Positions 32,901 through 44,900 of a DNA stretch of 64,000 nucleotides are shown one piece after another. Source of the DNA: Plutella xylostella (lineage: Eukaryota > Arthropoda > Insecta > Lepidoptera > Plutellidae). Positions within the stretch are counted from its first letter, which is position 1. Every line of letters starts with the position of its first letter. The stretch is taken from NCBI RefSeq assembly GCF_932276165.1, contig NC_064001.1:1929501-1993500 (forward strand), written 5' to 3'. The notes beneath the pieces are model-generated. The model worked only from the letters and a program-made list of their open reading frames with translations. It made no database searches and had not been told where the DNA came from. Both the position numbers and the translations under genes were made by a program.

Positions 32901-35900
32901 TCAAATTTCATCACTGTAGTACTTATAGTTTCCGAGTAAATCGGCTGTGACAGACGGACAGACGGACAGACGGACAGACGGACATGACGAAACTATAAGG
33001 GTTCCGTTTTTGCCATTTTGGCTACGGAACCCTAAAAAGCTACTTATGAAGCTAACTATTTGAGGTCATAGCTGTCAACTATTATTTTCATGATTATAAC
33101 AATGAAAACGTATATATTTGTATAAATTGTTCCAGTTGCCGGCGTCGTCCCGGTACTCCGACTTCAACGGGATGGCGCCGTACCGGCCGCGGCAGCGCCG
33201 GACCGCCGCTAGCTTACCTGGTATGTGGGCTTTATTAAATTGAAGAACTAGAACTAGACCCCCCTTATTATGAAACGTAGACTAAAGTTAATATAGTTTG
33301 GCCCGCAACTAGCCTACCTGGTGGGTTTTTGTTAAATTGGCAAGTAGCTGAAGAACATAGACCCCCTCGTTATAAAGCTAAGACGATGGTGGTAGAGTAA
33401 TATGACTATCGACAAATAATTGAAAAAAAATGCGTGAAATAAAATGTTATTCTATCCTAAAGGTATTTCATACAATTCATATTTTTAGTCTTCGTTTTAT
33501 AATAAGTAGGATATGGTCTAAAAAGGGTATACGTAATAAGTGGTTGACTCTAGGAGTCTTATACTAAAGTCGTATCAAAAAAGTTGTGAGTCATCCCCTT
33601 TCTGCTTACTACTCCTAAATACATAATAAATCTAATTATAGCTAGGTATATGTGTCACATGTATTGTACTATGTAGTCACAAATCTCGTTATGTTATAAT
33701 GCATAATATATTATGTATAAGCATGACTCATATTACGCAGAACCTGCCTTTTACCCTGTAACCTTCAGTAGTATAACAAGATAGACTTACAAAGTAAATC
33801 CTTAGAGTTACGGCTGAAATATACAGACCTTTTTTCTTCTGGGAAAAACTTAGTTTTCTACACAGGAGATTATATGGGTTTTAGTAAATGTAGCCAATAT
33901 AAATTACCACGTAACATTCATAATGTTTATGTTATAATTATGTGAACTCTCCGACTTCCGTTTTAACTTCATTAATTATTATTAATACCATATTACTTGT
34001 ATTAATTGTGAAAATTTTCATCGAGCGATTAATTACGTGTTTTTAAGTCGTGCGATTTACAAAAAAAATAAAACAAACACAACACGATTTACAAAAAAAA
34101 ATTGTTTTGTTTTTGTCAAAATACCTAATTATTGCAATGTTAAGGTTTAAGATACTGTAAACCCAATAAAAAATAAATCATATTATCGGTAGCTGTATTA
34201 AAAATCAAGAACCGTTAAACATTTACTGAAATTTAACCGTAATGCGCCCCTATGGCTTTTAAAAAAACTTTCATCAGACTGAAATGGCTTGACAACATTT
34301 TGTTAACCAATCTAACCAAAACCCCCTCACCTTCCAGCGACCCCCTCTTCAACCCCGAAGCGTGGCCGCGCGCTGCCCATGCCGCCCGGCAGCGAGTCGG
34401 GGTCGACGCGCAGCGGGCGAGGGCGCCGCCTGCCCCGCCCGCCGCCCGCAGCCAACCACGTGCCTTTCTTAACTGGTATGGTTATAGGACTGTTTAAATT
34501 AGCAGCATAATCTCGTTCTGTATTCATGAGTATTCATAGATGTATCTATGTATAAAGAGAGAGGGCCTGTTGCCGCTACTCGGATTCATTATGGACGTAG
34601 ATAAACGTCACTATGTCGCGATTCACCATAAATACTGCTCTGTGATTATAGCAACGGGCATTAAAATAGTTTATCGACGTCGATAACGAACCCATGTAGC
34701 GGGGACGACATAGAGACATAGTTCCAGCTAGCAGCTCGGTCGTTTAGTAACAACGTGGGTTTCCTAAATGGTAACTATAATATTACTAAGTCATCGTCGA
34801 CTCCTCGAGTGGTCGCGAGCTGCCCATGCCGCCCGGCAGCGAGTCGGGGTCGACGCGCAGCGGGCGCGGGCGCCGCCTGCCCCGCCCGCCGCCCGTAGCC
34901 AACCACGTGCCTTTCTTAACTGGTAGGGTTATACAGCTGTTTAAATTAGCAGCATAATCTCGTTCCGTACGAGTATCATAGACGTCTTAATAACAACAGA
35001 AGGCTGCTGCCGCTACACGGGTTCATTATCAACATAGAAAAACGTCACTATATCGCGATTCGCCATGAATACAGCTCTATGTCTATAAATACAACCTAAA
35101 CGAGTTTATCGATTTCGATAACGAAGCCATGTAGCGGCTGCTGGGTGGTGAAGCTGCATTAGATTATACACGATCAGCATGGTCGCTTATTAGCAACGTG
35201 GGTTTCCAATGGTACCACAATACTACGCCATCGTGGACTCCTCGAGTGGCCGCGCGCTGCCCATGCCGCCCGGCAGCGAGTCGGGGTCTCTCTCAGCACA
35301 AGCTTGCTTGTGTTGGGGTCCACCAACCCGCACTTGGCCAGCGTGGTGGACTAGGCCTAAACCCTTCCTTCATTGGAAGGAGACCCGTGCCCAGCAGTGG
35401 GGACGTAATGGGTCGTGATGATGAAACACTAGCATGAAAGGATCCTCCGACGAACAACATAATCATAGCCACAGTCATCTGACTGGCCAATCTTCTCACC
35501 ACGTTGAAAAACTTGTTTGTCACCGAAACGCTTATCGCCGAAGATGTAAAAAAAAAATCTGCCCGTCCATGGGTACACCACTAAAAAGCTAACCGTTATT
35601 GTTGTTAAACACACTTTATAAATTTTCAAGCTTGAGCCATTGCCATAACATAGCCACCTGGCAAAGACTCAAGAGTTTCAGTTGTAAAAATATTTTTGAC
35701 CTGCCCAATGATTTTCCGATGCTAACATTCTCTCTACTTTTATCCCCTATCATCTAACCTCAAAAGTGACTAATTATGTAACTTTATTCCACAGAGCAAG
35801 ACAAGTCGATGGCGGATGTGAGCTACGGCTATGACGGCTACGGCCTCCAGTCGGAGCTGGCGGCCACGCCCACCGGGCATTACCAGCCGACGCACTATAG

Positions 35901-38900
35901 CACCACGTGAGATATTTACACTACAGCAGCTGCCGCTGCACGGGATCGTTATCGACGTAGATATAGTTACGTCACAAATACATTGGTGGAACGCGCGCTA
36001 AACGAGTTTCGACGTCGATAACAAACCCGTGAAGCGGCCGCTTGTTTCACATGGGAACTTTCCTGACAGAATGCCTACTGAGAGCCTATCGGGTATTTTC
36101 ATAGCGTTCGAGAAGTGGAAAATAAACGCGAAATTATATTTTTTGGGAGAGCTGCGATTTCAGAGTTACGTCAGAAATCATGGAAAGCGATTCTCGAACA
36201 CTCAACACCACCAAATTAGCATTTAGGACTAAAATATTAATGTGTTATGAAAATAAATTTGTATTTTTATTTATACTTTACGTGGGTGGTCTGAAAAGTT
36301 TCCGACCTAACATAGATACAAGATTTTTTTTCTTAAAATTTATTTTTATTCTTCTACATAGTCTCTCATATAGTAATTAGGCGGCGCCAAAACTCGGATT
36401 TATTGCGCCTAAACTGCACCAACAGAGCATTGGAAATGTTCATTCGAACACGTCGTTGGTCTGACGTTAGCAAACGCGGCAGCCAACGCGCGGACAGCCT
36501 TCTCATGCCTAAATCTTGATTTAATATGTGACAAACACGTTCTCTGGACATTTTCATTGCCTCTGCTATCTCTCTCACTTTAATTCGGCGGTCGTCTAAC
36601 ACCATTTGGTGAACTTTAGCGATGTTATCGTCAGTAGTTGCAGTTTTTGGACGTCCCGAACGTTCATTATCTCCGAAGGTCTTACGGCCACTTTTAAATT
36701 CGGCTGCCCAAAATTTTACTGTGGTAAATGATGGTGAAGAGTCCCCGTACACAGAATCTAACTCATCTTTGATTTGCGTAGGGGCATTCCCTTTCAAAAA
36801 CAAATATTTTAAGACAGCTCGATACTCGATTTTTTCCATTTTCACAGAAATGCTCACATCGACTCACTCAAACGACTGTAAAATAAAAACCGCGCGTCAA
36901 AAATGGCTGAAACTTTGAAGTGTTGCTGTCAAAAGATGCACAATGGACAACATTTCATTTTCTTTACCCTATATTTTTATTAGCTATTCGGAAAGATTAT
37001 AGAAAATTAGTGGACCCGTATTTTTTTATTTTGTATATACATTAATTTAGCATGTTATTTTTAACTTTAAAGTTTATTATTTTAAAACCGCAAGTGAAGT
37101 CACATGTTAGGCTCAATTTTTATTTTTGTCTATTGCCTGAGTCTCGAAAAAAAACATAAATGACACTGACAAGTGACATTTAAACTTTGTTTACATGCCA
37201 ACCAACAAATGGGTCATTTTCAAATGACATTGATATTTCTGATGATGGAAAGTAGGTACTTATCATGTAAAAAAATAAGCAGAAGCATTGTTTCAGCTGT
37301 GTAGGCGGTGGCATGCTCTGGGACATATTAGGATATAGAGGTCATCTGTTAATAATAAATAAAAAAATAATCAGAAAGTGTCAGAACAGAATTAATGAAA
37401 ATGACCCAAATAAACAACAACGTCACGATAAAACGTCAAATTCAATCAAAAATGAAAGTGACAGTTACTTTGTTTTTGAATCAGCTTTGATCAACAAAAT
37501 GCATCGCACCTGATGCATGACGTCATCAGCACTTTTTTACTATTTTATGATTTTCTCGAAAATGATACATCCAAAAAATACAAAAACATTTTTTTTGTGT
37601 CCTTTAGAGCTAAATCTCGAAATGGTTTTCGATTTATAGCAGCTTTAGTTTTTTGAAATATTGTCCATTACATTCCCTGACTTTAATTGATGTGTGCTAC
37701 CATCTTCACGTTGAGGTCGGAAACTTTTCAGACCACCTACGTATTACAAATTTTAAAATAGTTATAATGTATAATCAGGTGGACTTAATGCTAAACTATT
37801 TTCTGCCAGTCATCATCACAAATTTGCGGATATACCGTGACATTATGCTTGTCTCCATTCATATTTTCATTTTCAGATACGACGAAGATGGTATGCAACC
37901 GTTTTTCGACGAAACCCCTCACGCGACGCCGCCTGCAGCTGGTAATTATTACTTTATTTATCATTATCACATACTGTTCCTATTTATTACTAATCTAAAT
38001 CTAAATATAAACTTGACCATTGAAATAGTGACCATGACACAATTAAATCATGACTACACTTTGATAAGGACTTCCTCATTATTATTGTCATTTCATTACC
38101 AACTATCTTTTCGATGTCAGTCTCACATCAGTAGCAATGTTTGCGTGGTGTAAATCAGTGGTGGTTAAGCGTAAAAATATTGTTTCAGTTCAAAAAACCC
38201 CGTGGAGTGAACCTGAAACTACATCACACTTCACGTATCCAGTAACGAGTGAAGATGACAGATATATATCAAAATCAGTGCCATCCACCATTGCTTCTTA
38301 TCTACCTCAACCCCCCGTCACCAGCCATCAAGACCAGTACCAAGATCATAGCTACGATTACGATCAACAGTATCAGTTCGATCAACAAAACCAAATATAC
38401 AATCAGCACGAACAATATAAGGATCAGTATATTGAACAAAGTGTTCCGTTTACACAGCAGAATGACCCTTACAGTCAATTGAATCAATATACTGATCAGA
38501 AACCTTATACGGAACAAGCGCCTTATATTGAGCCGAAGCCGTATCAGGATGAAATATATAAGGAGCCAGTACAGGAGATGTCGTTGCAGCAACAGTTCGA
38601 AGAGCACAAGAAGCAGCAGTTGTTGCTGCAGCAGCAGAAGTTGCAGCAGCAGCAGCAGCAGCCGGCGCAGCAGCTGCAGACCACCATGATGACCGGCGCC
38701 GCCACGCTCGGCTCACTGATGGCTGGAGGCGCTAAGAAACTTGGAAGTTTCTTCGGCGCTGCAGCGGCCGCGGTCTCTGTCCCTCCTGTACATCCTCCTG
38801 TCACAACCATATCTTCAGCTACGCCTTATTCTTCAGCCGTCGCCCCGGTTACCCCGTTTACTAGTTCCGCGACTGCCACTATCGCTTCCGTCCCTGATGT

Positions 38901-41900
38901 CTCACCGTCAGTCCCCATTTCTACTGTTACAACGTCAGCTTCTGCGGCGTTACCACGGGCTCCTAGTTTGCGAAGACAAGAGTCAATACAGAGGCCTTCT
39001 GTGCGCAGGATTCGGACTTTACCGGACGCGCCCGAAGACCTTCCCCCGTCGGCGTACGACGAAAGTGCCTACGAGGACGAGTACAATAAGACTGAATACG
39101 ATACTACTGATAGAGTGTCCTTAGAGCGAGAAAGGACGTCTATTGATAGGACGTCTTTGGACCGAGCGTCTTTAGACAGATATCGCGATGATTACACGAT
39201 ACACGAAGAGGCGGAAGATGCGTTGTCATCGCAAGTGACGAGCCCCGCGATACAGAAGCAGGCTTCTCCGACGAGGAATGGTTCCATGAGGAAACCGTCG
39301 GTGGACAGCTACCACAGTCAGGCGCCGGCTGTGCTGGATCGGAGGACGTCGCAGAGCTCCTTCCATGAAAGCAAGCTCACTGTGCCAACAACACAAGAAG
39401 GTAGGTCCTCCTGTTGACTTTTTATCTTTATTAGTTTTCTTTTTATTTGTTTTCATTTTGGTGAACTATAAGATCATACATAGGTACTTTAAAGATAACA
39501 TTTTGTAAAAAAACATAATAAGTTATGTAAAATCTGCTACAAATAGGTAAGTATAACCTATCTTTGGCCTCCCTACTTCACCCTGTAGGGACGACATTAC
39601 AATTTCAGCTTACTTTGCACCTTAGTAATCTAAGTCAGTCTCGGGTTGGCCGGGTTGTGAGTGGTCGCATACCAATTAACTTTTAACCATATTTCAAGTG
39701 CTAAATAAATATATATTTACGTGGACTTATAATCTATTATTCGCAACCCAATCCCCGAGTCTCAACATTGGTGACCCGACGATTGAAGTGAACCGCGATC
39801 GATAAAGTGCAATCATGAACCCTTCTCCGTCACTTCCGGCCGGTGAAAACGCTTTGGCGCAGATCACGGTGTCCAGCAGGATACCGGACTTCTGGAAGGA
39901 GTCCCCACGCCTGTGGTTTGCCCAATTCGAGGCGGTGGTGGCCAATCAGAAGCTGGCCGACGAATCACGCTATAACTTAGTGATAGCAAAGCTAAGCCGC
40001 GAGCACGTCGAGCAGGTCAGTGATATTGTATTAACGCCTCCTGACACAAAGAAATACGAAGCGCTTAAAACTCGACTTCTCGTTGTTTATGAGGAGTCTG
40101 AAGTTCGACAGGTCCAGAAGCTGCTGAAGGAACTGGAGCTAGGCGACCAGAAACCCTCCCAACTACTCAGGAGGATGCGAGACCTGGCAAAGAAAAAATT
40201 CAATGATGAAACATTAAATATGCTGTGGATGGGGCATCTACCATCAGCAGTACAGGCAATTCTGACGGTGAGTGAAGTGAAAGATCTAGAGAAACTGGCT
40301 GGCATGGCAGATAAGGTAGTCGAAACGACCCGATTTGCTGAGATCCAGGAGCTGTCATGTATGCGGAGCAGTGCCGTACCCAGTTCATCAGCCACGCAGG
40401 CTACCCTCGTTGAGCAGATAGCTCAGCTCACGCGGCGCTTGGACAACATGGAGACGTCGAGGTCAAGAGGCAGGTCAGTTGGTCGTAACGGATGGAAGAG
40501 TCATCGCTCTGCGTCACGAAGTCGCGACCGGTCTGAACGCGTAAGGAGAGGAGACCCTAACTGGATGTGCTTCTACCACTTCCGGTACAAAGGAAAGGCC
40601 AACAAGTGCATTCAGCCTTGCGCATGGCAGAAGCAGCAGGAGTCAGAAGCAGGAAAAAACTAGATTCGGTGCAGCCAGAGGCGAGCAGCTGTACCGGTAT
40701 AATCAGCAAACGCCTGTGTATTAGAGATAAAAAAAGTGGACTAAAATTTTTGGTGGATACCGGTGCTAACGTATCTGTGTTACCTGTGTCGAAGTATAAC
40801 CATTTCGCGAGTGATTGTAGTGAATATAAGCTATATGCAGCAAATGGTAGTGTGATAAAGACATTCGGTACAAAAACAATGATATTGGACTTTTGTTTAC
40901 GTCGACCGTATAAATGGACATTTATTATAGCGGAGGTAACGCAACCAATATTAGGAGCAGATTTCTTGGCTCACCACGGTTTGATTGTGGATTTATCTTC
41001 CTCTAGGTTAATTGATGATTTGACAAAATTGAAATCTATTGCCAGTATAGTGGAGGTGGATCAACCCACCGTGACAACAGTGGAGGATACGCACCCATTT
41101 CATGATTTGTTATGTAAGTACGTAAATATTACTAAACCTGCATCGTATAAGGAAGTACCTACACACGGTGTTTTTCACCACATCGAAACAACTGGACCTC
41201 CAGTATACGCTCGAGCTAGACCGTTACCACCATCTAGATATAAGAAAGTACAAGAGGAGTTTCGTTTTATGCAGGAAACAGGTATATGTAGGCCTTCAAA
41301 GAGCCCTTGGGCCAGTCCACTTCATGTGGTACCCAAGAAAAATGGGGAGTTACGTCCATGTGGGGATTATAGGAAACTAAACTCTATTACCAAGCCGGAC
41401 AGATACCCGATACCTCGTTTATCTGACTTTACGTACATACTAACGGGTAAGAAAGTATTTTCTAAGATTGATATAAATAGGGCTTATCACTGTATTAGCA
41501 CTGCACCAGAAGATATAGAGAAAACTGCAATAATCACGCCGTTTGGTTTGTTTGAATTCCCGCGCATGACGTTTGGGTTGCGTAACGCCGCGCAAACGTT
41601 CCAGCGATTCATGCACCATACTGTTTTTCAGGATCTGGACGTTGATTGTAAAAATAGTATATTTTCCTATATCGATGACGTCATTTTAGCATCGCCTGAC
41701 GAAGCTACACATCGTAAGCATCTAGAGTCATTATTTAAGCAGTTCGAAAGGTATAATCTTACTATAAATATGACAAAATGTGTGTTTGGAAAGGCAGAGA
41801 TAGATTTTTTAGGCTATCATGTCACATCAGATGGGATTCGTCCACTGGATGATAAAGTTAAAGCCGTTAACGAATTTCCGCGGCCCAACAACATCGATGA

Positions 41901-44900
41901 ATTGCGACGATTTTTGGGCATGGTTAATTTTTATAGGTCTCATATACCAAATGCAGTTTCATCTCAATCGATACTTACTAGTTTCATTCATGGCTCTAAA
42001 AAGAAGGACAAAACACCTATTGCTTGGACGCCAGACGCTGAGCTAGCATTTGAGGAATGTAAGGCGAGCTTGTGCGATGCGGTCATGCTGTCTCACCCGG
42101 TAGCGGATGCACCGCTCGCACTTATGACCGACTCTTCGGACACCTGCGTGGGTGCAGTGTTGCAACAACGTGTTGATAACGCTTGGTTACCTTTAGGTTA
42201 CTTCTCAAAAAGTTTGTCTAAGACGGAACGGAAGTATAGCACGTATGATAGAGAGTTGTTAGGTATCTACTTAGCCATTCGTCATTTTCGGAATATGGTC
42301 GAGGGACGAATGCTGACAGTTTATACAGATCATAAACCTATTACGTTCGCGTTTAGTAAAATAAATAGCGAGAAAGAGTTACCTAGACGTACACGTCACC
42401 TAATGTTTATCAGTGAGTTCACCACAGATATCAGACATGTGAGTGGGCAAGACAATGTTGTTGCGGACACGTTATCACGCGTCGCAACTATTAGCTGTCC
42501 CACGGTTATAGACTACGAGGAACTCGCTAGGGAACAACAACAAGATACCTATATCTTACAAGTGTTGAATTCTGATGACACTGACGTTGCAGTTAAAAAA
42601 ATAATACTACCTGGTAGTAGTTCATTTATTTTTTGCAATATTAGTAATGACAGAATTAGACCGTACTTACCTGAGAAGTTTCGACGTATAGCTTTTGATA
42701 CAGTACATAATTTAAGTCACCCTGGAACCAGGACTACACGAAAATTGGTACAAGATCGTTTTTATTGGCCAAGTATGAATCGCGATGTTAGTCAATGGAC
42801 TAAGACATGTATTCAATGTCAGCGATCAAAGGTCAACCGACATACGATGTCAGCTTTGGGATCGTTTCCCCAGTGTGACAGATTCGAACACATTCACGTA
42901 GATTTAGTAGGACCTCTACCGATTTCACAAGATGGGTTCAGATATTGTCTTACTATAATAGATAGAGGAACGCGGTGGCCAGAATGTTTTCCTACAAAAG
43001 ATATAACTGCTGAAACTGTTGCACGAGTTATTCATGATAACTGGGTATGTAGATTTGGCAGCCCTAGGTTCCTGACTTCCGACCAGGGCCGGCAGTTTGA
43101 AAGCAATTTATTCAGTGAACTTATGAAATTATTAGGCATAAAAAAACTACGTACAACACCCTACCACCCACAGAGCAACGGGGCGGTAGAGCGCTGGCAC
43201 AGATCGCTTAAAGCTGCGTTGACTGCTCGCTTATGTAATGCACCATCATCATGGGTGTCGGAATTACCTACGGTGTTACTAGGGCTTAGGACAGCGGTGA
43301 GGAGCGATAACGGGATAAGCGCAGCGGAATTGACTTACGGAACTACTTTGCGTTTACCTGCAGATTATTATGATACTAAGTCGAACTTAAATATTGATAG
43401 CAGTAATGAGTACGTATGGAAATTAAGAGATAATATAAGGAAATTTCGTTCTATGGCAATTAGGGAAAATAAAAATGGTAATATATTTATACATCCTGAT
43501 TTAGAGACTTGCAGTCACGTTTTTATACGAAACGACGCTGTTCGTAGGCCTTTACAGCCTACGTACGATGGTCCTTTTCGTGTGTTGGATAGAAATAGGA
43601 AGGTATATTACATTCAAATGTCAAATAGAAAAGTTCATATTTCTATAGACCGTTTAAAACCAGCATATTGCTTGAGTGAACGTAACGACGAATCTTCAAC
43701 GACGGACACTGAGGTTCCTAATCACGATTCTCCTGTCACTTGTACCACGCGCAGTGGAAGAGTAACAAGAGTACCTATACGATTCAGGTGAAGTTATTTA
43801 GGTACTTATTGTAGGTATTTTTTTAGGTATTTTTTTTTGTAGATGATAAGTATGTCAACTAAATTTAATTAATATAAGTAATAAGAATACCTTGTATTTG
43901 TATTTCATATTTGTATTTTTGATGATATTCGATTATATTGTTATAACATGCACTATCTTACTAAGAATTTTAGTTTTATTATTTCGTCCAGTGAAAGCTA
44001 CGATAATATTAAGCGACGCGATATACCTTTAATTTAGTTAACAATCAATGTAACAGCTAGCATAGCTACGTATCGCTTAGTAGTATGATAGCACCTTTAC
44101 AGTTAGAATAAGTAGGTTGCGTATAAGCATTAATACACTTTATATACATAAGTCTTTGCAAATATTTTTATTGTATCACGGATTGATTACTCGCAGTACT
44201 TATTGTCCAAATTAACAATACCTATACAATGGGTAAATCATACAGCAAGTCAGAGGAAATTATCATCGCCCAAAATGGCGCGAATAATGCTAGTAATAGC
44301 TCATTAGAGCAGAAGATAGAAGTATATGGCACAGTGGTGGCAAGTTTTCTTGTATTGTTTTTATTATGTGCTACGTGTCTCTTGTGCAAAAAGTGTAAAA
44401 AAGGAGTGAAAACCTGGGCTCGAAAGGAGTTCATTACTGCAATTTCATTAGATCAATTGGACAAAACTGCTAGGCAACAAACAGCTGCCAACGCGCAGTA
44501 CGCATGAACAGTGTATCTACATCCTTATCTAATGTTACTGTTTCTTCTTACTTAGTATTATATGTGTTTGTAACTTGATCTTCATGTTAATGTATTTACA
44601 TGTCTAGTATGTGTGCGACCACGACGGCAACCTGTGTGTTTAAAATTTATTAGTAGGTATTACAGATCATTTGTAACTTTGTTCCAAAATGTTTGACATA
44701 TTTTTTTCAAAAAAGGGGAGGAATGATGTAGGGACGACATTACAATTTCAGCTTACTTTGCACCTTAGTAATCTAAGTCAGTCTCGGGTTGGCCGGGTTG
44801 TGAGTGGTCGCATACCAATTAACTTTTAACCATATTTCAAGTGCTAAATAAATATATATTTACGTGGACTTATAATCTATTATTCGCAACCCAATCCCCG

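Noticed and set aside
34806..35287. Assembly error as the source of exon H copies
   Set aside because: The copies differ by many substitutions and indels, so they are real diverged duplicates rather than duplicated assembly. The near-identical gene 2 units at 53458 and 53575 are harder to exclude.
37653..38153. 166-codon plus-strand frame across exon J
   Set aside because: Only the 37877-37941 part has splice borders and fits the phase chain; the rest is AT-rich intron translated by chance.
38302..38810. Minus-strand frames opposite exon K, Leu/Ile- or Cys/Ala-rich
   Set aside because: They mirror Gln- and Tyr-rich codons of the true plus-strand exon.
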